This document shows positions 44,183 to 52,725 of a stretch of DNA of 64,000 nucleotides, one piece after another. Every line of letters starts with the position of its first letter. The first letter of the stretch is position 1. Where the stretch lies: contig NZ_JBIFNP010000001.1 of assembly GCF_043945595.1 (NCBI RefSeq), positions 4,154,001-4,218,000 of the forward strand. The letters are read 5' to 3'. A model generated the notes under the pieces. That model ran no database searches. It saw only the letters and a program-made list of their open reading frames with translations, and had not been told where the DNA came from. The stretch comes from Paenibacillus_S sp043945595. GTDB taxonomy: Bacteria; Bacillota; Bacilli; Paenibacillales; NBRC-103111. The translations under genes and the position numbers were made by a program.

Positions 44183-45079
44183 CTACCTTTTGGCCCGCGG
44201 ATGCGCGCGGTCATATACTTCCTTCATTTTCCCCCTGGCAACCTGTGTATAGATCTGCGTTGTCGAAATGTCGGCATGTCCCAGCATTTCCTGAACCGAG
44301 CGGAGGTCCGCCCCATTCTCCAGCAAATGCGCGGCAAAAGAATGGCGCAGCGTGTGAGGAGTAATTTCCTTCACGATCTGCGTTTCGGCCGCATAACGCT
44401 TAATAATTTTCCAGAATCCCTGCCGTGTAATCCGGGTACCCAAATGGTTGATGAACAGAGCGGTCTCCGTCTTCGACTTCTTCAGCAGCTTCGGCCTCAT
44501 GTTCGCGATATACTCGCCGACAATGTCCGAGGCGATGGCGCCAAGCGGGATAATGCGTTCCTTGGCTCCTTTGCCCGTACATCGGATAAAGCCCATCTCC
44601 GGATTCACATGCTCTACTTCCAGCGATATCAGCTCCGATACGCGTATACCGGTTGCATAAAGCACTTCCAGCATGGCCTTGTCTCTCATCCCATTGGGCA
44701 CGGATGTTTGCGGGGCCTCCAGAAGCGATTCGACCTCCTGGATCGTCAACACCTTCGGCAGACGCTTCTCCAGCTTGGGCATCTCCAGCTGTACGGTCGG
44801 GTCCTGATCCACCTTCCGTTCCCTGACCAGGTATTGGTAGAATGCCCTTAAAGAAACGATCGTGCGGGATTGCGTAGACGCCGCCCTTCCCAGCTGCTTC
44901 ATATGATGAAGGTAATTGGATATTTGTAATTTTTTCGTTTCCTGGAGAGAAATCGTGCCGCAGCTGTACAAATAATCAATGTACTGCGCGATATCCCTCT
45001 CATAGGAGTCCAATGTGTTCTTGGCAAGTCCCCGTTCATCGGACAAAAAATCGATAAACGACTGCAGTTCCATTTTCAT
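44183..45079 (-). CDS. xerD: Tyrosine recombinase XerD
   Basis: 298 residues. An N-terminal SAM-like core-binding domain is followed by the catalytic domain. The conserved set is Arg in ATGIRVSEL near residue 147, HTLRHSFAAHL near 242, the His in LGHADIS and Tyr in TTQIYTQV near 277. It resolves chromosome dimers at dif. The order yqzK-xerD-deoB-punA matches B. subtilis. Confidence 0.96.
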   Translation of the reverse strand: MKMELQSFIDFLSDERGLAKNTLDSYERDIAQYIDYLYSCGTISLQETKKLQISNYLHHMKQLGRAASTQSRTIVSLRAFYQYLVRERKVDQDPTVQLEMPKLEKRLPKVLTIQEVESLLEAPQTSVPNGMRDKAMLEVLYATGIRVSELISLEVEHVNPEMGFIRCTGKGAKERIIPLGAIASDIVGEYIANMRPKLLKKSKTETALFINHLGTRITRQGFWKIIKRYAAETQIVKEITPHTLRHSFAAHLLENGADLRSVQEMLGHADISTTQIYTQVARGKMKEVYDRAHPRAKR

Positions 45080-45180
45080 GCTGATTTCCCTTTCTATGTC
45101 AATCGCCCGATTCCTTTCACAAGCAATCTTAAGGTAAATTCAACATAAATGAGTAGAATCCTGCTTGTGAAGCCAAATCG

Positions 45181-45420
45181 TTATTCGCCGAGCCAGTAAA
45201 AGAGCTTAAGACGCTCGCCCATCGGTCCCTCATCCGTTACGGATACATGATCTTGAAATACTTTCACCGCTCTTCCCGACGGCTCCTTATATCGCGGTCC
45301 AGGCTCAATCCATGCGGTCAATATCATCAGCATATGGTAAAGCGCATAAGTGAACAAAATAAAGACAACCATGAATTTCAGCCGTTCGAACCATTTGCGA
45401 GCATGCACATGAAAGATCAT
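45181..45420 (-). CDS. yqzK: YqzK-like (DUF4227) membrane protein
   Basis: 79 residues after GGGAGGGG. One membrane helix (residues 16-36) is followed by a short soluble tail ending LKLFYWLGE. Same position as yqzK next to xerD in B. subtilis; function unknown. Confidence 0.85.
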   Translation of the reverse strand: MIFHVHARKWFERLKFMVVFILFTYALYHMLMILTAWIEPGPRYKEPSGRAVKVFQDHVSVTDEGPMGERLKLFYWLGE

Positions 45421-45669
45421 AGCCAGTCCCCTCCCTTAAGGATAAGCTATGATCCTTTACCCTATTTTATGAGCTGTTTTCCCTATAGAGGAAACAGTCT
45501 ATTTCAATCGGCCGCCCATGAGGAGATCATCCCGCTTGGCAAAAAGCGAACGTCATGCGGCGGAGCTGACGAACCGTCGGACGGAGCAAGCGTAGGCTTC
45601 AGCTAAAAAGCCTGCGGAGTCAGAACCGCTTGCCCGACGCTTGCCGGGCCATAGGCGACCGTACGGACG

Positions 45670-46809
45670 TCAGCTCCCGGCGGACGAGAGCAGTGAATCG
45701 AGCGGAGTGTACGGCCGGCCGATGCCCTCCGCCACCGCCGCATGCGTAACGTGCCCGGAATACGTGTTCACTCCCGGCTTCAGCTCCGGATGGCTGCGTA
45801 TCGCTTCGACCAGCCCTTTGCCGGCCAGCTCGACCGCATAAGCGAGTGTATTGTTCGTTAGAGCAAGCGTCGATGTGCGCGGAACGGCGCCGGGCATGTT
45901 GGCCACTGCGTAATGGATCACGCCGCGCTTCAAATAAATCGGCTCGCTGTGCGTCGTAACGCGGTCGACCGTCTCGATGGAGCCGCCCTGGTCTACAGCC
46001 ACATCGACGATAACGGAGCCAGCCTTCATCTGCTTCACCATGTCCTCGCTGACAAGCTTGGGCGCCCGGGCTCCGGGTATCAGCACGGCTCCGATCAGCA
46101 GATCCGCCCTCTGAACGGCATTGGCAATGCTGTGAGGGTTCGACATTAAGGTGCGGATTCTCCCCTGGAATACATCGTCCAAATACCGGAGCCTGTCGGC
46201 GCTGCGGTCGATGATGACGACGTTGGCGCCAAGGCCCAGCGCCATCTTGGCGGCATTCGTTCCTACGACGCCGCCGCCGATGATCACCACATCTCCCGGA
46301 GGCACGCCCGGCACCCCTCCAAGCAGAATGCCTCGGCCGCCGTAAAACCTTTCCAGAAACTGCGCTCCGACCTGAACCGACATCCGGCCGGCTACCTCGC
46401 TCATCGGCGTCAGCAGCGGGAGACTGCCGTTCGCAAGCTGAATCGTTTCGTAGGCAATCCCCGTCATCCCGCTCGCAAGCATCGCTTCCGCCAGCTTCGG
46501 CTCCGCCGCAAGATGCAAATAAGTAAAAAGCGTTAAATCTTGACGGAAGTAGCCGTATTCGGACGGCAGCGGCTCCTTCACCTTCATGATCATTTCGGAT
46601 TGCTCCCATACTTCCGCAGCATCCTTAAGCAGCACGGCGCCTTCTTTGGCATAATCCGGATCGGCAAAGCCGCTGCCTTCTCCCGCGCCGGCCTGAACGT
46701 AAACCTTATGTCCTAACCGGGTCAGCATCCCCGCTCCTCCCGGAGTTAACGCTACCCGGTTTTCATTGTTTTTGATTTCCTTTGGAATTCCGATTTTTTG
46801 GCTGGCCAT
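45670..46809 (-). CDS. ald: Alanine dehydrogenase
   Basis: 379 residues. IGIPKEIKNNENRVALTPGG opens the protein, VVIIGGGVVGTNAAKMALG near residue 171 binds NAD, VKEPLPSEY and TYLHLA hold the catalytic Lys and His. It interconverts alanine and pyruvate and supports sporulation in B. subtilis. Downstream, 45421-45669 holds a GC-rich stretch with weak hairpins and no gene. Confidence 0.97.
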   Translation of the reverse strand: MASQKIGIPKEIKNNENRVALTPGGAGMLTRLGHKVYVQAGAGEGSGFADPDYAKEGAVLLKDAAEVWEQSEMIMKVKEPLPSEYGYFRQDLTLFTYLHLAAEPKLAEAMLASGMTGIAYETIQLANGSLPLLTPMSEVAGRMSVQVGAQFLERFYGGRGILLGGVPGVPPGDVVIIGGGVVGTNAAKMALGLGANVVIIDRSADRLRYLDDVFQGRIRTLMSNPHSIANAVQRADLLIGAVLIPGARAPKLVSEDMVKQMKAGSVIVDVAVDQGGSIETVDRVTTHSEPIYLKRGVIHYAVANMPGAVPRTSTLALTNNTLAYAVELAGKGLVEAIRSHPELKPGVNTYSGHVTHAAVAEGIGRPYTPLDSLLSSAGS

Positions 46810-46916
46810 CCTGTCCGCCTCCCTATTCTAATCTATGAATAAACCGCAGAACCCGTTCGTTTTATTTTTCCCACAGCGGCGGTTACTAACCGCTTATTCC
46901 CACCATCTTGCATGTC

Positions 46917-46946
46917 TTGGAACTCCTGTCGCGTCCGTGTTATACT
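46917..46946 (+). promoter_or_regulatory. Sigma-A promoter of the signal peptidase gene
   Basis: TTGGAA (46917-46922) and TATACT (46941-46946) are 18 bases apart. A 15-base palindrome, GCGGTTACTAACCGC, lies at 46879-46893 in the divergent ald region and may be an operator. Confidence 0.6.
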
Positions 46947-47037
46947 GAAAGCTGGACTTTACAGGCGGGAGCGCGCGAAACGGCAGCTTCCTCGAAAATA
47001 ACTCCGTCAGTCCGGAACGGTTAGGAAAGGAGCCGCT

Positions 47038-47586
47038 ATGAAAAATATTGGATCGGAAATCCGCAGTTGGGCGACCTCCATCGTCATTGCTTTTGGCTGC
47101 GCATTATTAATCGGCGTATTCGTTATCCAGCCGACCAAAGTATCGGGCCATTCGATGGACCCGACATTGCACGACACCCAGCGCATCTTTATTTCCAAGC
47201 TGTCGCATACGTTTCGGTATGAGCCCGATTACGGCGATATCGTCATCGTAGACAGCCGCGTGGACAGGCCCCGCAGCTTCCTGGACGATTTGGAGGAGCA
47301 TCCGCTAATTTCCCTGTTCAAAGGAGGAGATGACCGGATCGTCTATGTGAAAAGAGTCATCGGCAAGCCGGGCGATGTGCTCGAATTCAAGGATCATAAG
47401 GTATACAGAAACGGGGAGCCGCTGGACGAGCCTTATTTGCTGGAAACGATGAACTACACTTCACCGGATAAAATTACCGTCCCTGCAAACCAGTTTTTCG
47501 TTATGGGCGATAACCGCAATAACAGCAAGGACAGCCGCAATATCGGCACCGTTCCGCTGGACCACGTGCTCGGCATCAAAATGTAA
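47038..47586 (+). CDS. Type I signal peptidase
   Basis: 182 residues, ATG after AAAGGAG. One N-terminal membrane helix is followed by the catalytic domain. VSGHSMDPTL near residue 35 has the catalytic Ser, DRIVYVKRVIGKPGD near 98 the catalytic Lys, and GDNRNNSKDSR near 157 the last family box. It cleaves signal peptides on the outer face of the membrane. Single-gene unit. Confidence 0.96.
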   Translation: MKNIGSEIRSWATSIVIAFGCALLIGVFVIQPTKVSGHSMDPTLHDTQRIFISKLSHTFRYEPDYGDIVIVDSRVDRPRSFLDDLEEHPLISLFKGGDDRIVYVKRVIGKPGDVLEFKDHKVYRNGEPLDEPYLLETMNYTSPDKITVPANQFFVMGDNRNNSKDSRNIGTVPLDHVLGIKM

Positions 47587-47593
47587 GCACAGC

Positions 47594-47646
47594 AAAAAAC
47601 CTTCCGCTTGTCTCCTTCGAATGAAGGACAGGCAGAAGGTTTTCTT
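47594..47646. terminator. Terminator between signal peptidase and fur
   Basis: AAAAACCTTC and GAAGGTTTT flank an imperfect long stem with TTTCTTT on the plus side; it serves two convergent genes. Confidence 0.75.
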
Positions 47647-47651
47647 TGATT

Positions 47652-48125
47652 TTATTGAGTATTCTTGTCATTTTTGTCGATGCAGCGATGACAGATCCCT
47701 TGAAAATCGAGACGGTGATCCAGCACCTTGAAACGATAATCTTTCTCCAGCCGATCCTCGAGAGGAGTCAGCCAGTCTTCCATGATTTCGTCCACCGAAC
47801 CGCACTTCACACAAATCAAATGATGATGATGATGATGAGTGCTGTCATTACGCAAATCGTAACGGGCTACGCCGTCCCCGAAATTCATTTTCTCCAAAAC
47901 GTGAAGCTCGCTTAATAATTCAAGCGTCCGGTATACCGTAGCGAGACCGATCTCGGGAGCTTTATCCTTAACCAGCATAAAGACATCCTCTGCGCTCAGA
48001 TGGTCTTCTTCGTTCTCCAGCAATACGCGGACGGTAGCTTCGCGCTGAGGAGTCAGCTTATAGCCTTGTGACTGCAGCTGCTGTTTTATTTTTTCAATGC
48101 GAGATTCCATGCTACGAGATTCCAT
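47652..48125 (-). CDS. fur: Ferric uptake regulator family protein
   Basis: 157 residues. The winged helix has LTPQREATVRVL and GLATVYRTLELL. A THHHHHHLICVKCG block near residue 91 and CHRC near 146 supply regulatory and structural metal ligands. Two in-frame ATG codons, five codons apart, result from a tandem 15-base duplication; the first is nearer the GGGGGAG site. The spoIIM-fur-yqzK neighbourhood matches B. subtilis fur rather than perR or zur. Confidence 0.93.
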   Translation of the reverse strand: MESRSMESRIEKIKQQLQSQGYKLTPQREATVRVLLENEEDHLSAEDVFMLVKDKAPEIGLATVYRTLELLSELHVLEKMNFGDGVARYDLRNDSTHHHHHHLICVKCGSVDEIMEDWLTPLEDRLEKDYRFKVLDHRLDFQGICHRCIDKNDKNTQ

Positions 48126-48130
48126 GCTAC
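48101..48130. repeat. Perfect 15-base tandem duplication over the fur start codon
   Basis: GAGATTCCATGCTAC occurs twice without a gap (48101-48115 and 48116-48130). It duplicates the start ATG and the next codons, giving MESRS-MESRI. Confidence 0.9.
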
Positions 48131-48315
48131 TCCCCCTACGGGTTTTGCATCAAAGCAAAACCTGCTACGTAAGCCTGCGCCCAGTTTTGCACAGCAAACC
48201 GTCTGCTGGGCTTCATCTTACATTATAGGTGGAGGTCGCCCGGAAAGTCAAACATTTCAGCGTTTGCGCATGGTCCGGCCATGTGCTTCCGCCCAAATGG
48301 AGCCGATGAAACGCT

Positions 48316-48957
48316 TCAGGAAGCCATCGTGATGATCATAGGGGTCACCCATTTCATCATGACGGGAGAAATATGCGCTTCAAACAGCGCCACGCCCGCC
48401 AGCAGTGCGCCGGACACGAGAATGGTCGCCGAATACCGCATAAACGGTTCGTAGAAGGCCCCCTTGCGCGTCATAAAACGGTGCTTGACCATATGAATGG
48501 AGAAGGCCATAGCCGTCACGCTGCAAATCAGAAGCGCCGGAATGATAATCAGATTCTGGGGCGCTACCGATACCAAAGCGAACAGCAGGCCCTTCCATGA
48601 AAGCTGTCCAACAAGGTATCCGACGGTGAAGCCGATCAGCACACCTTTCAAAAAATCGAGAACCAAGATGAGCGGGAGCCCGATAACGGACATCCCGAGC
48701 ACCCAAATAATCAGGATCCACTTGATATGCATCGCAAAGGACTGCTGGAAAGAGGCATTCGCCTCCATAAAGCCTCCTTGGTCCACCGACGAGACGAAAT
48801 TACCCAAGTAACGCATAATTTCCTGCTTTTGTTCCAATGACAGTGCATTGACCATAACAGCTCCGAATACGACGCCCGTAATGAAAATGACGCTGACGAA
48901 AATATAGAGCGACAGGTTCTCCTTTAAATACAGCTGTAGCGATGAGTTACGATTCAT
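48316..48957 (-). CDS. spoIIM: Stage II sporulation protein M
   Basis: 213 residues, five or so membrane helices, with GVVFGAVMVNALSLEQKQEI near residue 24. The LSWKGLLFALVSVAPQNLI block lies near 120. SpoIIM works with SpoIID and SpoIIP in septal peptidoglycan dissolution and engulfment. A good sigma-E promoter lies upstream. Confidence 0.94.
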   Translation of the reverse strand: MNRNSSLQLYLKENLSLYIFVSVIFITGVVFGAVMVNALSLEQKQEIMRYLGNFVSSVDQGGFMEANASFQQSFAMHIKWILIIWVLGMSVIGLPLILVLDFLKGVLIGFTVGYLVGQLSWKGLLFALVSVAPQNLIIIPALLICSVTAMAFSIHMVKHRFMTRKGAFYEPFMRYSATILVSGALLAGVALFEAHISPVMMKWVTPMIITMAS

Positions 48958-48995
48958 GCTGCATAGCCTCCCTTGCTCCTTGTACGGTTAGTACA

Positions 48996-49024
48996 AGCAT
49001 ATGAGCCGATAAGGGAGGATATGA
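48996..49024 (-). promoter_or_regulatory. Candidate sigma-E promoter of spoIIM
   Basis: On the minus strand TCATATC (49018-49024) and CATATGCT (48996-49003) are 14 bases apart, matching the sigma-E pattern. spoIIM is a mother-cell gene. Confidence 0.6.
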
Positions 49025-49065
49025 CCAAAACCTGCCGGGCTGCCTTTCAACCTTTCAAGCTGAAG

Positions 49066-50253
49066 CTACTTGCCTGTCACCCTGCCGTACTTCCCGCCTC
49101 CGCCTACCTGAAGCGTCAGCTTATCTTCCCTGGCTTGAACGATATAATCGGCTATCTCTTCGCCTACGGAAGCGGCTATCGCCTCCTTCGGAACGCGATG
49201 AAGCAGATTCATCTCCGTGCCGAAGGCCTCAAGCAGCTTGTTCAGCTTCCGGCTTCCTAGTCCAGGAATGTACTCAAGCGGAATTTGATAATGATACGGA
49301 GGGCGCGAAGCCGGCACATAGGGCGCCTCCACCGGACGGTCGGCGATATCGAGAATCCGGTCGAGCACGCCGCGGACGATTTTTTTGCTGCCGCAGTAGG
49401 AGCACCGTTCCACGACGGTTTCCTTCTCCTCCAATAAGGAGCTGCAGGCGGCGCAATACGTCCGGTGATATTTGCCGAGACGCGGATTCAAGCCATAGTT
49501 GGCGGCGACGCGGCGCCCCTCCGAGCCTGCCAGCGCCAGCTTCAGTTCTTGGAAGCTCGCTTCCTTAAGCTCCAGCTTGTTATATTCCCTGCCGATCTTC
49601 GGCAAGGAATGGGCGTCCGAATTGGTCAGAAACGTGAAGCGGTCGAGCTCCGAAATATAACCGGCCATCTCGGAATCGGAGCTTAGGCCCAGCTCAACGG
49701 CCGCCACCTGATCGAGTTCGAGCAGATCCGTCATACGGTCGGAGCAGCTGCCGTAAATGCTTTTGTGCGGAGTGAAGATATGCGCCGGGACCAGCAGCCC
49801 TCCGCGGCCGACAACCTCCTGCTGCAGCACCTTGGCCGGCACGTAGATACGCTGGGAGCTCAGCTCCACATTTTTCATATGCTTGCTCATCCACGCCGTG
49901 AACTGTTTCATCGCATCGAATGTAGGCAAATAGGCCAGCAAATGTGCGGTTCCAAGGCCAGGGTCGCGCACTTCGATCTCGCTTCCCAAAATGACGGTCG
50001 TATCGTGATAGCGTATGCCTCCGCCTTCAAGCTCCTCCATCTCGCCTCGGTCCAGATATTGCTGCATGTCCCGCTGAACCGAAGGGGAGTGACAGTCGAT
50101 GATCCCAACCATATCCATTCCTTTTCGTTCGGACGCTTCATGGGCGATATTATAAAAGGTCAGGTTGTTCGCCGCGCTGATTTTGACCGCCTGTCCCTCT
50201 TCGCTGCGTCCGATATGAATGTGCAGATCCGCATAAAAAGGCCGCAGCTCCAT
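49066..50253 (-). CDS. yqxK: Endonuclease Q-like PHP-domain protein (YqxK)
   Basis: 395 residues. A PHP domain has ADLHIHIG near residue 8, IIDCHSPS near 52, GSEIEV near 90 and TNSDAHSLPKIG near 217. A zinc finger (CAACSSLL and CSYCGSKK, near 270-295) and helix-hairpin-helix elements at the C-terminus follow. This layout is that of EndoQ, which nicks DNA 5' of deaminated or abasic bases. It starts one base after the nudF stop, so the two are probably co-translated; nudF and a repair nuclease form a small operon ahead of spoIIM. Confidence 0.85.
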   Translation of the reverse strand: MELRPFYADLHIHIGRSEEGQAVKISAANNLTFYNIAHEASERKGMDMVGIIDCHSPSVQRDMQQYLDRGEMEELEGGGIRYHDTTVILGSEIEVRDPGLGTAHLLAYLPTFDAMKQFTAWMSKHMKNVELSSQRIYVPAKVLQQEVVGRGGLLVPAHIFTPHKSIYGSCSDRMTDLLELDQVAAVELGLSSDSEMAGYISELDRFTFLTNSDAHSLPKIGREYNKLELKEASFQELKLALAGSEGRRVAANYGLNPRLGKYHRTYCAACSSLLEEKETVVERCSYCGSKKIVRGVLDRILDIADRPVEAPYVPASRPPYHYQIPLEYIPGLGSRKLNKLLEAFGTEMNLLHRVPKEAIAASVGEEIADYIVQAREDKLTLQVGGGGKYGRVTGK

Positions 50254-50254
50254 C

Positions 50255-50815
50255 CTAGAAGCTTCCCGTCAGCTTGTAAGCCTGCCATGCGTATACGGCT
50301 GTGATCGTTTTGGCGTCGCTGATCCGCTGCTCCCGGATGTACTGCTGCGCCTCCTCCAGGCTTAAGCTTTCGCATTCCAGAAATTCGTCCTCATCCAATT
50401 GGACCGTTCCCTTCGTTAAATCCTGCGCGACGTACAGATGTAATATTTCATCCGCAAACCCCGGGGACGTGTAAAAGGAACATACCTTTTCAATGGAGCC
50501 GCAGCGGTATCCCGTCTCTTCTTCAAGCTCCCGCTTGGCCGCTTCCAACGGATCTTCGCCGGCCTCCAGCTTACCGGCTGGAATTTCGACCTGGCTCTTC
50601 TCAAGCGGCTTCCGGTACTGCTCGACCACCAGCATGCGGTCATTCAACAGCGCCAGAACCGCTACAGCGCCCGGATGCCTGACGATTTCCCGGGTCGCGG
50701 TCTCACCGTTCGGCAGACGAACCGTGTCCACTTGGAGTGAAATCACGCGGCCCTGATACACCGGTTCGGTAGATAGAGTGATTTCTTCGAATTTTTTACG
50801 GTTAATAGGTGTCAT
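50255..50815 (-). CDS. nudF: ADP-ribose pyrophosphatase (Nudix)
   Basis: 186 residues. The Nudix box runs from GKLEAGEDP near residue 81 to RELEEETGY near 94, with all catalytic Glu residues in place. YTSPGFADEILHLYVA near 112 is the ADP-ribose specificity loop. It hydrolyses ADP-ribose to AMP and ribose 5-phosphate. Confidence 0.94.
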   Translation of the reverse strand: MTPINRKKFEEITLSTEPVYQGRVISLQVDTVRLPNGETATREIVRHPGAVAVLALLNDRMLVVEQYRKPLEKSQVEIPAGKLEAGEDPLEAAKRELEEETGYRCGSIEKVCSFYTSPGFADEILHLYVAQDLTKGTVQLDEDEFLECESLSLEEAQQYIREQRISDAKTITAVYAWQAYKLTGSF

Positions 50816-51080
50816 TGGGATTTCCTCCTAGAAATACTTTCCATTGGGAAAGCCGGCTTGGTAACCATCATCATGAATTGCTCCAAAAATATCCTCTGCC
50901 CTAAGTATAGCCGACCTGTCACAAAGACAAAATGGATAGCATAAGCGTAAGCCTTTTCCTTGTGCAGTGTGCTCTATTATAACATAACCACTATGTTCAT
51001 AGTTTTTCATGACATAACCTGTCCCGCTTACGCATAAGGTGTACAAATCATGTTTGCGTACGAAAAGGAGCGACAAGTCT

Positions 51081-51482
51081 ATGAAAACTTATACGACGGA
51101 AAATCAAATTCGGCTGGTGGGACGTGTATGGGAAATTCGCCACTATTTAAAAATGGCTCAGCAGCGGCTGACGACCGATGTGCGCCTGCTTCAATTTCTT
51201 GCCGAGCAGACCGGTCATCAAAGCGAGCTGCAGCAAAAAGGACGCGGCCTCTGGCTCGATGGTGAGGCGTCGTTTGCAAACGCGCCCTCGTCTGCGCCGT
51301 CCTCTCAGCCCGCCGCAGCTGATTACAAGCAGGACTTCACCGGTCTCTCCAGCACTGCCACGCCTCATCGGCCGCTGCTCCCATCCCAGCTAAACCGGCC
51401 ATATCCCCGCGTACTTCCCTTCCCATCGAAAGAATGGGCTCAGGGTACGCTTCCAACGCTTGGTCCCACTCTGCAGCCCTGA
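51081..51482 (+). CDS. mciZ: MciZ-like FtsZ inhibitor with a long C-terminal tail
   Basis: The ATG follows AAGGAG. Residues 10-27 (IRLVGRVWEIRHYLKMAQ) match the FtsZ-binding core of MciZ, which caps FtsZ filaments in the mother cell. B. subtilis MciZ has 40 residues; this frame has 133. The extra part is rich in Ser, Pro and Ala, and its last 146 bases overlap the end of the DUF3866 gene on the other strand. The divergent position to nudF fits mciZ. The tail may be real or may result from another base error. Confidence 0.7.
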   Translation: MKTYTTENQIRLVGRVWEIRHYLKMAQQRLTTDVRLLQFLAEQTGHQSELQQKGRGLWLDGEASFANAPSSAPSSQPAAADYKQDFTGLSSTATPHRPLLPSQLNRPYPRVLPFPSKEWAQGTLPTLGPTLQP

Positions 51483-52485
51483 TCGGCTCATGCAAAGAGA
51501 GCCGGTGAATCGTCTCGATGCCGGAGGCGGCAAGCTGCTCCCTTAATCTTTGGCCCTGCGCCCCGGACAGCTCCGGCAGCGGAACACGGGCTTGTGCCCT
51601 GCTGACGACGGTTAACGCCGTCAGCAGGTGATGGCTGAGTCCGCGATGCCGTTCCCTCGGATCGAGGAAGCTGATTCGGGGAATCACAATCGGCTCTCCG
51701 CCCAGCGCGGCGGCCGCATTGATCAGCTCCCCGGTTTCCAGCCCGCTGAAGCCAAGACGCGTGCCTGTGCCGACGCTGCCGGGGCCCATAATAACGACGG
51801 CGATATCCGCCTGCAGAACGTGCTTCGCCGCCAATAAAGCCGTATACTTGTTCACCGCCTCCACTTCACCGCCATACGCGTGCCCGTAGGTTACCGTACC
51901 GGTCAGCCATTCCTGCTGCTTCAACCGGCGTACATGCCGGCTGAACGCGATAGGCAGCGCGCCGCCGTCGCTCATAATATAGGCTACTCTGCAGCGGGTA
52001 TTCTGCCGCCTTTCCAGCTGGCGGATACGGCAGAGCACAACTGGCAGCATGCTGTGCAGCTCGCCGATCAATACCGGCATGCCTTCCAGGGACAACGGCC
52101 GGCTGAACAGCTCATGATAACGGCTTGCCGGCTCTTCTACGGCCAGAACGGTTCGCTGAAGGGAGGTATAGCGCAGCTTCACGATATGCCCTTCGGTGTG
52201 ATCCTCCGTATTGTTGTATACAGCGGACAATTGTTCCGGAGAGCAGGAGGAGTTGCTAGGAAGCACCGTATGTATAAAATGGTACCCTCCGGTGCCCAGG
52301 TTCTGGGAAACGGCCGTCGTATTCAGCAGCACCTGGTCGCCCGGTGCCAGCGTCCGTTTCGTCCCTTCTTCATAGTAGTAAACCGCCTTGCCGGACGATC
52401 CGTCGGCAAGCAGCACCGCGGCTTCCTGCAAGCCCTCCAGCGGTTCCGCCGCATGCTGTACGATCCCAACGCTCCACTTCAACAC
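51337..52485 (-). CDS. DUF3866 family protein
   Basis: 382 residues. VVIMGPGSVGTGTRLGFSGLE near residue 228 and RISFLDPRERHRGLSHH near 265 are the most conserved blocks. The N-terminal part looks like a small beta domain. Function unknown. It is usually encoded near nudF in related genomes. Confidence 0.85.
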   Translation of the reverse strand: MLKWSVGIVQHAAEPLEGLQEAAVLLADGSSGKAVYYYEEGTKRTLAPGDQVLLNTTAVSQNLGTGGYHFIHTVLPSNSSCSPEQLSAVYNNTEDHTEGHIVKLRYTSLQRTVLAVEEPASRYHELFSRPLSLEGMPVLIGELHSMLPVVLCRIRQLERRQNTRCRVAYIMSDGGALPIAFSRHVRRLKQQEWLTGTVTYGHAYGGEVEAVNKYTALLAAKHVLQADIAVVIMGPGSVGTGTRLGFSGLETGELINAAAALGGEPIVIPRISFLDPRERHRGLSHHLLTALTVVSRAQARVPLPELSGAQGQRLREQLAASGIETIHRLSLHEPIRAAEWDQALEAYPEPILSMGREVRGDMAGLAGMGAAADEAWQCWRDR

Positions 52486-52581
52486 TGTATCTCAACCCCT
52501 TCCGTCCGTCAGAGCCAAGCGCTTCCTTTCAGTGTATGAAGGACTCGCTTGATCTATGTACCGGGTAAGTCTTTAAACAGA

Positions 52582-52614
52582 AACAAGACCGCTGCCTGAG
52601 GGGCACGGTCTTGT
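52582..52614 (-). terminator. Terminator-like hairpin after the PepT-like gene
   Basis: ACAAGACCG and CGGTCTTGT form a nine-bp stem with T-containing flanks on both strands; direction is not certain. Confidence 0.5.
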
Positions 52615-52725
52615 CTTGTTCAGTGAGGGTATTGAAAAAACTCAACGCTGCGGGTGCGAAATTTCGCGGGGTTCGGCCACTACTATGCGGCACCGGCATA
52701 TATTCATCGGCTTTGCTCTGCCGGC

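Noticed and set aside
45620..46609. 329-codon minus-strand frame
   Set aside because: Same-strand shadow of ald in another frame; low-complexity Arg/Gly-rich product.
47818..47840. ATG repeat run resembling a microsatellite
   Set aside because: It encodes the His block of Fur and is a family feature, not an independent repeat element.
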